Below are positions 44,576 to 53,301 of a stretch of 64,000 nt of DNA, in pieces. Source of the stretch: Pseudoxanthomonas sp. (GTDB lineage Bacteria > Pseudomonadota > Gammaproteobacteria > Xanthomonadales > Xanthomonadaceae); assembly GCF_002863005.1 (NCBI RefSeq), contig NZ_PKDG01000025.1:1-64000 (forward strand), read 5' to 3'. The position numbers and the translations under genes were made by a program. Positions within the stretch are counted from its first letter, which is position 1, and each line of letters opens with the position of its first letter. The notes under the pieces are model-generated. The model saw only the letters and a list, made by a program, of their open reading frames with translations, was not told the origin of the DNA and did not search any database.

Positions 44576-45736
44576 TCAGGCGGGATGCCAGCGTACCTCG
44601 ATCCGGTTGCGCCCCTTGTGCTTGGCGTCGTAGAGCGCCTCGTCGGCGAGCCGGATCAGCGTTTCGCAGGGGGCATGGCGGTCGGCGGAGAACGAGATGC
44701 CCAGGCTCACGGTGACGCGGATGTTGCGATGGGCGGGCGCGAACTCCAGCATCATCACCTGCCGGCGGATGCGTTCGGCCAGGGCGTGCGCGGTGTCGGC
44801 CTGCGTGTTGCGCAAGACCAGCATGAATTCCTCGCCGCCCAGCCGCGCGAACAGATCCTCGCTGCGGATGCAGCCGCGAACCACGTCGGAGAAGCGCTGC
44901 AGTACCCGGTCGCCGGTTTCATGGCCGTGGTCGTCGTTGACCGCCTTGAAGTGGTCCAGGTCCAGCACGATCACGGCAAGCCCGTGCTCCCCGGCGGCGC
45001 GCGTGCCGAGCGCCTGCAGCTCGTTGTCCAGCCCGCGCCGGTTCAAGGCGCCCGTCAGCGGATCGAACAGCGCGCCGCGCCGCAAGGGCTCCGCCGCACG
45101 GAAACTGGCCAGCATCAGCATGCAGAAATTGAGCAGGAACCAGATGGACAGGTCCAGGTTCACCCACATCGGGTTGGGGCCGTAACGTCCGGTCAGCGCG
45201 GCCAGCAGGTCTCCTCCGTACAGCCACAACAGCACCCCGCAACCCACGATCATCAGGCGCGCCGGGACGTGGTCGGGCGCACCGCGCAGCGCGAACAGAT
45301 GCCGCACCATGACCAGCAGCACGATCACTTCCGTGGCGCTCATCGCCGCGCCCTGCGCCTCCACGCCGCCCCCCAGGGCCACGCCAGCCAGCGAGAAGCC
45401 CAGGCACAGCGGCAGCAATGCGCGTTCCCACAGGGCCAGCGCGCGCTGTTGCACGAACTGGATGATCGACCACGCCAGTCCGACCAGCCCCGCGCACGCG
45501 AGCACGCCACCGGCACCGGCGATGCCGTCCGCGAGCGATTCATTGCCGGCGCGCACGAGCGTCTGCGCCGTGCCATCCAGCATCGCCGCGCCGAGTGAAT
45601 AGAGGAAATGCGCCACGCCCCAGGTGGTGATGCCGCGCACGCCGCGCGAGACCCTGCCCACGTAGAGGAACAGCGCCAGCAGCACGGCGGCCAAGGCGCA
45701 GTCGCTGAGCAGCAGGTTGTAGAAGTCGGTCGTCAT
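44576..45736 (-). CDS. Membrane diguanylate cyclase (GGDEF domain)
   Basis: A 386-residue protein with about six to seven N-terminal membrane helices (residues about 8-210) and a C-terminal GGDEF domain (about 225-380). The active site is RLGGEEF, a functional GGEEF variant; FDPLTGALNRRGLD is the domain start and VIVLDLDHFKAVND the metal-binding Asp segment. It should make cyclic di-GMP. The usual RxxD inhibitory site before the GGEEF motif is not evident (CIRSEDLFARLGG, R-S-E-D is a possible RxxD). The start at 45736 is chosen as the first Met before the membrane part; two in-frame ATGs lie upstream without clear ribosome sites. Confidence 0.92.
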   Translation of the reverse strand: MTTDFYNLLLSDCALAAVLLALFLYVGRVSRGVRGITTWGVAHFLYSLGAAMLDGTAQTLVRAGNESLADGIAGAGGVLACAGLVGLAWSIIQFVQQRALALWERALLPLCLGFSLAGVALGGGVEAQGAAMSATEVIVLLVMVRHLFALRGAPDHVPARLMIVGCGVLLWLYGGDLLAALTGRYGPNPMWVNLDLSIWFLLNFCMLMLASFRAAEPLRRGALFDPLTGALNRRGLDNELQALGTRAAGEHGLAVIVLDLDHFKAVNDDHGHETGDRVLQRFSDVVRGCIRSEDLFARLGGEEFMLVLRNTQADTAHALAERIRRQVMMLEFAPAHRNIRVTVSLGISFSADRHAPCETLIRLADEALYDAKHKGRNRIEVRWHPA

Positions 45737-45923
45737 GCGTCGGTTGGAGCCCTGCTGGCCTTTGAACATCCTGTCGCTGCAGGAACGCAGGAAACGGTGC
45801 ATTCCGGCAGGCTCGCTGCGCGATGCTGGCGCAGTCGCGGCGGAAGTTCAGCGACGGCGACCACGGATCGGCAGGATCGCGGCGACACCGCCGCCCGCAT
45901 CAGTGCCGTGGGTCATGTCCCAC

Positions 45924-45948
45924 GAAAAAGCCCCGCATGGGCGGGGCT
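45924..45948 (-). terminator. Intrinsic terminator of putA
   Basis: Minus strand: AGCCCCGC (45948-45941), CCAT loop, GCGGGGCT (45936-45929), then TTTTTCG. About 40 nt after the stop. Confidence 0.88.
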
Positions 45949-45984
45949 CGGTGTCCGGCATCGGGCGAAAAACGACGCGTTACG

Positions 45985-48900
45985 TCATTCGCCCAGCGTC
46001 AGCAGCGACGCGTTGCCGCCGGCCGCGGTCGTGTTGACGGTGACGGTCTTCTCGGTGGCGAAGCGCGGCAGGTAGTGCGGTCCACCCGCCTTCGGGCCCG
46101 TGCCCGACAGGCCCTGGCCGCCGAACGGCTGAACCCCCACCACGGCGCCGATCTGGTTGCGGTTGACGTACACGTTGCCGACCTTCACGCGCGCCGCGAT
46201 GCGGTCGACGGTTTCGTCGATGCGCGAGTGCACGCCCAGGGTCAGGCCGTAGCCTGTTGCGTTGATCTGGTCGATCACCGCATCCAGCTGGTCGGCCTTC
46301 CACCGGACCACGTGCAAGGCGGGTCCGAAGATTTCCTTGTGCAACTGGTCCAGCGACGTCAGCTCCCACGCGCGCGGCGCGAAGAACGTGCCGTGTGCAG
46401 TGTCCTCGCCTGCGTTCGCCTGCTTGATCAGGCGCGCTTCCTTCGCCATGCGCGCGGCGTGGTCGTCGAGGATCTTCAGCGCGTCGGCATCGATCACCGG
46501 GCCGACGTCGGTCGACAGCAGGCCCGGATCGCCGATCTTCAGTTCATCCATCGCGCCGGCGAGCATGGTCATCACCTTGTCGGCGATGTCGTCCTGCACG
46601 AACAGCACGCGCGCGGCCGAGCAGCGCTGGCCGGCGGAGGTGAAGGCCGAGCCCATCGCATCCTTCACCAGCTGCTCCGGCAGCGCGGACGAGTCGGCGA
46701 TGAAGGCGTTCTGGCCGCCGGTCTCGGCGATCAGCGTGGCGATCGGGCCGGCATCGCGGCTGGCCAGCGCGCGGTTGATCGCGCGCGCGGTCTCGGTGGA
46801 ACCGGTGAAGGCGACGCCGGCCACGCGCGGATCCTTGGTCAGCGCAGCGCCGACGGTGGCGCCGTCGCCGGGCAGGAACTGCAGCACCGACTCGGGAATG
46901 CCGGCCTCGTGCAGCAGCTTCACCGCCGCGTGGCCGATCAGGTTGGTCTGCTCCGCCGGCTTGGCGATCACGCTGTTGCCAGCGGCGAGCGCGGCGCTGA
47001 CCTGCCCCAGGAAGATCGCCAGCGGGAAATTCCACGGGCTGATGCAGACGAACACGCCGCGGCCCTGCAGCTGCAGCTGGTTGGATTCTCCGGTCGGGCC
47101 GGGCAGGTGTTCCGGCGCGCCGAACTGCGTGCGCGCCTGCGCGGCGTAATAGCGCAGGAAATCGACCGCCTCGCGCACCTCGGCGACGCTGTCGGGGATG
47201 GTCTTGCCGGCTTCCTTCACGCACAGCGCGATGTAGTCGGGCAGGCGCTGTTCCAGCAGATTGGCGGCGTGTTCGAGGATGGCGGCGCGACTCGCGGCCG
47301 GCGTGCGATCCCAGGCGGGCTGCGCGGCGACGGCATTGGCCAATGCCTTCTCGACGGCGGCGCTGTCGGCGGGCTGCCATTCGCCGACCGTCTGGCGGCG
47401 GTCGGCCGGATTGGTCACCGGCAGCGCGTTGCCGGACACGACGGCGCCCGGCACCAGCGGCGCCGCGCGCCACGGCTTGACCGCCGCGTTGATGCGCTCG
47501 GCGAGCGCGCGCAGGTCGTTGTCGTTGGCGAGGTTGGCGCCCATGGAGTTGTTCCTGTCAGAAGAGGCGATGGGAGCCGGTTGGCTCCGGAAAAGATCGA
47601 CCGGCAGCGGGATGCGCGGATGCGGGATGGAATCGAATTCGGACACCGTCTGCACCGGGTCGCGCACGAGGTCCTCGATGGCGACGTTCTCGTCGGTGAT
47701 GCGGTTGACGAAGCTGCTGTTGGCGCCGTTCTCGAGCAGGCGCCGCACGAGGTACGGCAGCAGGTCCTCGTGCGAGCCGACCGGCGCGTAGACGCGGCAC
47801 GGCGTGTCGAGCCGGTGCTTCGGCACCACTTCCGCGTACAGGTCGTCGCCCATGCCGTGCAGCTTCTGGTGTTCGTACGGGCGACCGTGGGCGATGAAGC
47901 GGATCGCGGCGATGGTCTGCGCGTTGTGGGTGGCGAACATCGGGTACAGCGCGTCGCCGTGGTCGAGCATGCGGCGCGCGTTGGCGAGGTACGAGACGTC
48001 GGTGTTCGGCTTGCGGGTGAACACCGGGTAGCCCGGATGGCCATCGATCTGCGCGCGCTTGATCTCGGCATCCCAGTACGCGCCCTTCACCAGGCGCACC
48101 GGCATGCGGCGACCGACGCGGCGGGCGAGGTCGGCCAAGAAGTCGATCACGTACGGCGTGCGCTTCTGGTAAGCCTGCACGGCCAGGCCATAGCCCTCCC
48201 AGCCGGCCAGCGAGTCGTCGGAGAACGTCGCCTCAATCAGGTCCAGCGACAGCTCCAGGCGGTCGGCTTCTTCGGCATCGATGGTGAAGCCGATGCCATA
48301 CGACTTGGCCAGCTGCGCCAGTTCGAGGATCGCCGGCGCGAGCTCGCGCATCACCCGGGCGCGCTTGGCGTGTTCGTAACGCGGGTGCAGCGCGGACAGC
48401 TTGATCGAGATGCTCGGCGCCGCCAGCACGTCCGCGAACGGGCCGGTGCGGCCGATCGCGTGGATCGCCTGGCGATAGGCCTCCAGGTAGCGAGCCGCAT
48501 CCTTCGTGGTCAGCGCGCCCTCGCCCAGCATGTCGAACGAATAGCGGTAGTCGGCGTTGTCGCCCTTGCGGCTGCGGGCCAGCGCCTCGTCGATGGTGCG
48601 GCCCATGACAAACTGGTGCCCCATGATCCGCATGGCCTGGCGTACCGCCAGCCGGATGACCGGCTCGCCCACGCGGCCGACCAGGCGCTTGAAGGCGCCC
48701 GGCACGTCGGCGCGGGTCAGGTCGTTCAGGTTGACCAGCTTGCCGGTCAGCATCAGGCCCCAGGTCGAGGCGTTCACCAGCACCGAGTCGCTCTGGCCGA
48801 GGTGCTTCTCCCAGTCGGCGTCGCCCAGCTTGTCGCGGATCAGCTTGTCCGCGGTCTCCTGGTCCGGAATGCGCAGCAGCGCCTCGGCCACGCACATCAA

Positions 48901-49200
48901 CAGCACGCCTTCCTCGCTGCCCAGGTCGTACTGGCGCATGAAGGCCTCGATCGCGCCCTGGTCCTGGGCGCGCGCGCGGACCCGTTTCACCAGGTCCACG
49001 GCCAGCTTCTGCGCCTGGACCTGTTCGTCGGCCGGCAGGCGGGCCTGTCCGAGCAGTTCGCGGACGTGCTCGGTCTCGTCGCGCAGCCAGGCGGCCGTGA
49101 TGGCGGCACGCAGCGCGGCCGGGGGTGCGGGGAGCTCGGGAGAGACGACGGCGCCGACCGGTGGAGCGGCGGATGGGGGGACAGGCGAAGGGGTCGACAT
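45985..49200 (-). CDS. putA: Bifunctional proline dehydrogenase/L-glutamate gamma-semialdehyde dehydrogenase, no DNA-binding domain
   Basis: A 1071-residue PutA that oxidises proline to glutamate with FAD and NAD+. The proline dehydrogenase barrel covers about residues 180-480 (SIKLSALHPRYEH, MPVRLVKGAYWDAEIK, FATHNAQTIA, YAPVGSHEDLLPYLVRRLLEN). The aldehyde dehydrogenase module covers about 570-1030 with VCISPWNFPLAIF, catalytic Glu in IAETGGQNA and catalytic Cys in SAGQRCSAAR. Unlike the about 1320-residue E. coli protein it has no N-terminal ribbon-helix-helix domain and no long C-terminal extension, so it cannot repress its own gene. The start at 49200 (MSTPSPVPP) has no strong ribosome site. 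A terminator follows. Confidence 0.96.
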   Translation of the reverse strand: MSTPSPVPPSAAPPVGAVVSPELPAPPAALRAAITAAWLRDETEHVRELLGQARLPADEQVQAQKLAVDLVKRVRARAQDQGAIEAFMRQYDLGSEEGVLLMCVAEALLRIPDQETADKLIRDKLGDADWEKHLGQSDSVLVNASTWGLMLTGKLVNLNDLTRADVPGAFKRLVGRVGEPVIRLAVRQAMRIMGHQFVMGRTIDEALARSRKGDNADYRYSFDMLGEGALTTKDAARYLEAYRQAIHAIGRTGPFADVLAAPSISIKLSALHPRYEHAKRARVMRELAPAILELAQLAKSYGIGFTIDAEEADRLELSLDLIEATFSDDSLAGWEGYGLAVQAYQKRTPYVIDFLADLARRVGRRMPVRLVKGAYWDAEIKRAQIDGHPGYPVFTRKPNTDVSYLANARRMLDHGDALYPMFATHNAQTIAAIRFIAHGRPYEHQKLHGMGDDLYAEVVPKHRLDTPCRVYAPVGSHEDLLPYLVRRLLENGANSSFVNRITDENVAIEDLVRDPVQTVSEFDSIPHPRIPLPVDLFRSQPAPIASSDRNNSMGANLANDNDLRALAERINAAVKPWRAAPLVPGAVVSGNALPVTNPADRRQTVGEWQPADSAAVEKALANAVAAQPAWDRTPAASRAAILEHAANLLEQRLPDYIALCVKEAGKTIPDSVAEVREAVDFLRYYAAQARTQFGAPEHLPGPTGESNQLQLQGRGVFVCISPWNFPLAIFLGQVSAALAAGNSVIAKPAEQTNLIGHAAVKLLHEAGIPESVLQFLPGDGATVGAALTKDPRVAGVAFTGSTETARAINRALASRDAGPIATLIAETGGQNAFIADSSALPEQLVKDAMGSAFTSAGQRCSAARVLFVQDDIADKVMTMLAGAMDELKIGDPGLLSTDVGPVIDADALKILDDHAARMAKEARLIKQANAGEDTAHGTFFAPRAWELTSLDQLHKEIFGPALHVVRWKADQLDAVIDQINATGYGLTLGVHSRIDETVDRIAARVKVGNVYVNRNQIGAVVGVQPFGGQGLSGTGPKAGGPHYLPRFATEKTVTVNTTAAGGNASLLTLGE

Positions 49201-49394
49201 GACGGCGGGGCAGTCCAAAGGCAGTCCATTAGTTTAGGACGGCGCGGCCGGGCCGGATATGCCCGCGGCGACCGCGCGCACGGGCCGCAGCAGGGCGGTC
49301 GTCCGGGCGGTGACGCCGGTCATGGAATCGCCGCGCGAAGGCGCCGCGCCGTGTTTGCGGAGGATTCGCGCGCCTTGTGCAGGATCAATGAAAC

Positions 49395-49423
49395 TTGCCG
49401 CAAAGTGTGCCGGGAGCTACCAT
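49395..49423 (+). promoter_or_regulatory. Candidate promoter of the cytochrome oxidase operon
   Basis: TTGCCG (49395-49400), 17 bp, TACCAT (49418-49423), 40 nt before the DUF2244 start. It lies in the 262-bp gap divergent from putA. Confidence 0.4.
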
Positions 49424-49462
49424 TCAGCGGTTTTCCGCAGCCCGGATCGTGTGGCGGACGAC

Positions 49463-49939
49463 ATGATCGAAAGGGTGCCGTCATCGTGGGACGGGCGTGG
49501 TGCGCAGCTCCGGTTGCGGCCGCCCCGCGCGTTGACGCGCCGCCAGTTCATCCTGTTGTTCGTGGCGCTGTCGGGCGCGATGTGGATCGTCGCCATGCTG
49601 GGCTGGTGGGGAGGCAATGCCTTCGCGCCGGCCTTTGCATTGCTCCATTCGGCCATCGTGGCCACGGCGCTGAGGGCGCTGTGGCGCAGCGGCGACCGGG
49701 GCGAGGAGATCCGCATCGGTCCCGAGGCGGTGGAGGTGGTCACCTCCGACGCCGGGGTGGTGTTCCGGGCGCACCCGTACTGGGTACGGCTGGGGATCGA
49801 GCGGGAAGGCGAAAGGATTTCGCTGGCATCCAGTGGCAGGCGGGTCCGGGTAGGCGACTTCCTGGGGCCGGCCGAACGCCGGGAGCTGGCGGACACGTTG
49901 CAGGATTTACTGGCGGCCGCGAGCGGCCGCAACCGATGA
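49463..49939 (+). CDS. DUF2244 family membrane protein
   Basis: A 158-residue inner-membrane protein with two helices (about residues 32-50 and 55-75) and a C-terminal soluble domain with EEIRIGPEAVEVV and HPYWVRLGIE, as in DUF2244. The family is commonly placed just before the cytochrome c oxidase subunit II gene, as here (18-nt gap), and is presumed to help oxidase assembly without direct proof. The start at 49463 gives the normal family length; the frame is open further upstream. Confidence 0.85.
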   Translation: MIERVPSSWDGRGAQLRLRPPRALTRRQFILLFVALSGAMWIVAMLGWWGGNAFAPAFALLHSAIVATALRALWRSGDRGEEIRIGPEAVEVVTSDAGVVFRAHPYWVRLGIEREGERISLASSGRRVRVGDFLGPAERRELADTLQDLLAAASGRNR

Positions 49940-49957
49940 CGCATTGGGGTCTAGGCA

Positions 49958-50896
49958 ATGACGCAAGTGAATGGGATGTGGAAGCGGTTGGTGACGGCCT
50001 GCACGCTGCTGGCGATGCCGGCGCTGGCCTGGGCGCAGTCGGCCGACCCGCACCGGTGGCAGCTGAACATGGGCAAGGGCGTCACCGCGTCCTCGCAGCA
50101 TGCCTATGACGCGCACATGATCGCGCTGTGGGTCTGCATCGTGATCGGCGTCATCGTGTTCGGCGCGATGGGCTACGCGATGTTCAAGTTCCGCCATTCC
50201 AAGGGCGCGGTGCCGGCGCAGTTCAGCCACAACACCACGGCCGAGATCATCTGGACCGTCATCCCGGTGCTGATCCTGGTGGTCATGGCCTGGCCGGCCA
50301 CCGCCAAGCTGATCGCCATGTACGACACCCGCGATGCCGAGATGACCGTCAAGGTCACCGGCTACCAGTGGATGTGGAAGTACGACTACCTGGGCGAGGA
50401 CGTCTCCTTCACCAGCCGGCTGGACCGCGAGTCCGACCGCATCCGCCAGAGTGGCGAGAAGCCGGACCTGGCGAAGAACCCGCACTACCTGCTGGACGTC
50501 GACAACCAGCTGGTCCTGCCGACCAATACCAAGATCCGTTTCGTCATCACCGCCGACGACGTGATCCACGCCTGGTGGGTACCGGCGCTGGGCTGGAAGC
50601 AGGATGCGATCCCGGGCATCGTCAACGAGGCCTGGACCGACATCAAGGAGCCCGGCATCTACCGCGGCCAGTGCGCCGAGCTGTGCGGCAAGGACCACGG
50701 CTTCATGCCGATCGTCGTGAAGGCTGTGCCGAAGGCCGAGTTCGAGCAGTGGCTGGCGTCGAAGAAGCCCGCTCCGGCCGCCGAACCTGCTCCGGCCGCG
50801 CCGGTGGAACCGGCCGCTCCGGCCGACGCCACGACGGCCCCGGCCGCTGAAGCCGCCCCCACCGCCGAGACGCCCGCGCCGACCGCGCAGGGCTGA
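49958..50896 (+). CDS. ctaC: Cytochrome c oxidase subunit II
   Basis: A 312-residue subunit that takes electrons from cytochrome c through the CuA site. Signal peptide (ending LAWAQSADP), two membrane helices (about 50-75 and 92-115), then the cupredoxin domain with VTGYQWMWKYDY and the CuA motif CAELCGKDHGFMPI (two Cys, His, Met) plus a His in DDVIHAWW. No cytochrome c domain is fused. The last 50 residues are an Ala/Pro-rich low-complexity tail. First structural gene of the aa3 oxidase locus. Confidence 0.96.
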   Translation: MTQVNGMWKRLVTACTLLAMPALAWAQSADPHRWQLNMGKGVTASSQHAYDAHMIALWVCIVIGVIVFGAMGYAMFKFRHSKGAVPAQFSHNTTAEIIWTVIPVLILVVMAWPATAKLIAMYDTRDAEMTVKVTGYQWMWKYDYLGEDVSFTSRLDRESDRIRQSGEKPDLAKNPHYLLDVDNQLVLPTNTKIRFVITADDVIHAWWVPALGWKQDAIPGIVNEAWTDIKEPGIYRGQCAELCGKDHGFMPIVVKAVPKAEFEQWLASKKPAPAAEPAPAAPVEPAAPADATTAPAAEAAPTAETPAPTAQG

Positions 50897-50931
50897 TCGA
50901 CCGTCCGCACCAGCTGCAAGAGAGTACGAAC

Positions 50932-52545
50932 ATGGCCAACACCGCTGTCGATCATCACGACGATCACCACGGTCACCAGCAGAGCTTCATCGAGCGGTGG
51001 TTCTTCTCCACGAACCACAAGGACATCGGTACGCTCTACCTGATCTTCAGCTTCATCATGTTCATCATCGGCGCGGGCATGTCGGTGATCATCCGTGCCG
51101 AGCTGATGGTGCCGGGCCTGCAGTTCGTCAGCCCCGAGTTCTTCAACCAGATGACCACGGTGCATGCGCTGGTCATGATCTTCGGTGGCGTGATGCCGGC
51201 GTTCGTCGGCCTGGCCAACTGGATGATCCCGCTGCAGGTCGGCGCGCCGGACATGGCGCTGCCACGCATGAACAACTGGTCCTTCTGGATCATGCCGTTC
51301 GCGTTCACCCTGCTCCTGATGTCGCTGTTCCTGCCGGGCGGCGCGCCAGCCGGTGGCTGGACGCTGTATCCGCCGCTGTCGCTGCAGGGCGGCTACAACG
51401 TCGCCTTCACCATCTTCGCGATCCACATGATGGGCGTCAGCTCGATCATGGGCGCCATCAACATCATCGCCACCGTGCTGAACATGCGCGCGCCGGGCAT
51501 CGACCTGCTGAAGATGCCGATCTTCTGCTGGACCTGGCTGATCACCGCGTTCCTGCTGATCGCGGTGATGCCGGTGCTGGCGGGCGCGGTGACCATGCTG
51601 CTGACCGACAAGTTCTTCGGCACCAGCTTCTTCAACGCGGCCGGTGGCGGCGACCCGGTGATGTACCAGCACATCTTCTGGTTCTTCGGTCACCCCGAGG
51701 TCTACATCATGATCCTGCCGGCGTTCGGCGTGGTGTCGGAAATCATCCCGACCTTCAGCCGCAAGCCGCTGTTCGGCTACCAGGCCATGGTGTACGCGAC
51801 CGCCTCGATCGCCTTCCTGTCGTTCATCGTGTGGGCGCACCACATGTTCACGGTGGGCATGCCGCTGGGCGGCGAGATCTACTTCATGTTCGCCACCATG
51901 CTGATCGCCATCCCGACCGGCGTGAAGGTGTTCAACTGGGTCAGCACGATGTGGCGCGGCTCGCTGTCCTTCGAGACGCCGATGCTGTGGGCCGTGGGCT
52001 TCGTCATCCTGTTCACCATCGGCGGTTTCTCCGGCCTGATGCTGGCGATCGTGCCGGCGGACTTCCAGTACCACGACACCTACTTCGTGGTGGCGCACTT
52101 CCACTACGTGCTGGTGACCGGCGCGCTGTTCTCCATCATCGCCGCCACCTACTACTGGTGGCCGAAGTGGACCGGCCGCATGTACAGCGAGTTCTGGGGC
52201 AAGGTCCATTTCTGGTGGACGATCGTGTTCGTCAACCTGCTGTTCTTCCCGCAGCACTTCCTGGGCCTGGCCGGCATGCCGCGCCGCATCCCGGACTACA
52301 ACCCGGTGTTCGCGGACTGGAACCTGATCAGCTCGATCGGTGCGTTCGGCATGTTCGTCACGCCCTTCATGATGGCCGCCATCCTGTGGTCCTCGCTGCG
52401 CAGCGGCAAGAAGGCCGAGGCGCGCGCCTGGGAGAACGCGAAGGGGCTGGAGTGGACCGTGCCGTCGCCGGCGCCGCACCACACCTTCACCACGCCGCCG
52501 GTCATCCGGGACGGCGACCTGGCGCACGGCGACGTGACGCACTGA
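50932..52545 (+). CDS. ctaD: Cytochrome c oxidase subunit I
   Basis: A 537-residue, 12-helix catalytic subunit with heme a and the heme a3-CuB centre where oxygen is reduced. Recognisable motifs: TVHALVMIFGGVMPAF (heme a His), WFFGHPEVYIMILPAFG (CuB His and the cross-linked Tyr), VWAHHMFTVG (two CuB His), and HDTYFVVAHFHYVLVTGA (heme a3 and heme a His). The N-terminus has a His cluster DHHDDHHGHQQ. AAGAGAG lies before the ATG. Next is the 44-residue peptide gene. Confidence 0.97.
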   Translation: MANTAVDHHDDHHGHQQSFIERWFFSTNHKDIGTLYLIFSFIMFIIGAGMSVIIRAELMVPGLQFVSPEFFNQMTTVHALVMIFGGVMPAFVGLANWMIPLQVGAPDMALPRMNNWSFWIMPFAFTLLLMSLFLPGGAPAGGWTLYPPLSLQGGYNVAFTIFAIHMMGVSSIMGAINIIATVLNMRAPGIDLLKMPIFCWTWLITAFLLIAVMPVLAGAVTMLLTDKFFGTSFFNAAGGGDPVMYQHIFWFFGHPEVYIMILPAFGVVSEIIPTFSRKPLFGYQAMVYATASIAFLSFIVWAHHMFTVGMPLGGEIYFMFATMLIAIPTGVKVFNWVSTMWRGSLSFETPMLWAVGFVILFTIGGFSGLMLAIVPADFQYHDTYFVVAHFHYVLVTGALFSIIAATYYWWPKWTGRMYSEFWGKVHFWWTIVFVNLLFFPQHFLGLAGMPRRIPDYNPVFADWNLISSIGAFGMFVTPFMMAAILWSSLRSGKKAEARAWENAKGLEWTVPSPAPHHTFTTPPVIRDGDLAHGDVTH

Positions 52546-52563
52546 ACGCCTGACCGCGACCGC

Positions 52564-52698
52564 ATGAACGTCCCCGCCTTCACCCCCGAAGAACTCGCGC
52601 GCCGCCGCAGGGCAGTGCTGCGGACCGCGTGGGTGATCGGCGGCATCGCCTTCGCCATCTTCGTGGCCTTCATCGGCCGCGCGGTGCTGGCCGCATGA
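52564..52698 (+). CDS. 44-residue single-helix membrane peptide of the oxidase operon
   Basis: A short frame between ctaD and ctaG: MNVPAFTPEELARRRRAVLR, then the hydrophobic helix TAWVIGGIAFAIFVAFIGRA and a short end VLAA. The Arg cluster before the helix predicts the N-terminus inside. Its start is 18 nt after the ctaD stop and its stop overlaps the ctaG ATG (ATGA), a strong sign of translation. Similar tiny proteins stand at this place in other ctaD-ctaG operons; it may be a small oxidase subunit or an assembly factor. Confidence 0.75.
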   Translation: MNVPAFTPEELARRRRAVLRTAWVIGGIAFAIFVAFIGRAVLAA

Positions 52699-53273
52699 CG
52701 GCGGCGAAGTCCAACTCGGCCGGCCTGTTCAAGCTGGTCGGCGTGGCGATGGCGGTGTTCGTGCTGACGTTCTCGCTGGTGCCGCTGTATCGCATCGCCT
52801 GCGAGAAGGTGTTCGGCATACGCCTGGAGCAGGGCCCGGGCCAGGCCGCCGCGGCGGCCGCCGCCAAGGCGAAGCGCACGGTCACCGTGCAGTTCGACGG
52901 CGGCGTGAACTCCAAGCTGCCGTGGGCCTTCAAGCCGGAACAGCTGACCATGCAGGTGGTGCCCGGCGAGCTCTACGAAGCGAAGTATTTCGCTCGCAAC
53001 GACAGCGACAAGGCCGTCGTCGGCAGCGCCGTGCCGTCGGTCGCGCCGGCGCGCGCGTCGGGCTACTTCACCAAGACCGAGTGCTTCTGCTTCACCGCCC
53101 AGACGCTGCAGCCCGGCGAAAGCCGCGACATGCCGGTCCGCTTCATCGTGGACCAGGACCTGCCGGCGGAAGTGAAGACGATCACCCTGTCGTACACCTT
53201 CTTCAAGAACGACGCCCTGACCGCGCAGATCGGCACGGGCAATGCGTCGACTTCGCCGCTCGCGGCCCCCTGA
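52695..53273 (+). CDS. ctaG: CtaG/Cox11, copper chaperone for the CuB site
   Basis: A 192-residue protein with one N-terminal membrane helix (about residues 12-32) and a periplasmic immunoglobulin-like domain that delivers copper to CuB of subunit I. The copper-binding motif is KTECFCFTAQTL (CFCF) followed by LQPGE and the PVRFIVDQDLP strand. It overlaps the stop of the 44-residue peptide gene. Confidence 0.96.
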   Translation: MTAAKSNSAGLFKLVGVAMAVFVLTFSLVPLYRIACEKVFGIRLEQGPGQAAAAAAAKAKRTVTVQFDGGVNSKLPWAFKPEQLTMQVVPGELYEAKYFARNDSDKAVVGSAVPSVAPARASGYFTKTECFCFTAQTLQPGESRDMPVRFIVDQDLPAEVKTITLSYTFFKNDALTAQIGTGNASTSPLAAP

Positions 53274-53301
53274 CTTCGCCTTAGCAACCGGAAGCATCGC
53301 C

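Noticed and set aside
45823-50109. 1428-codon open frame on the plus strand
   Set aside because: Runs antisense through putA and across into the oxidase operon; no motifs, and putA is certain on the other strand.
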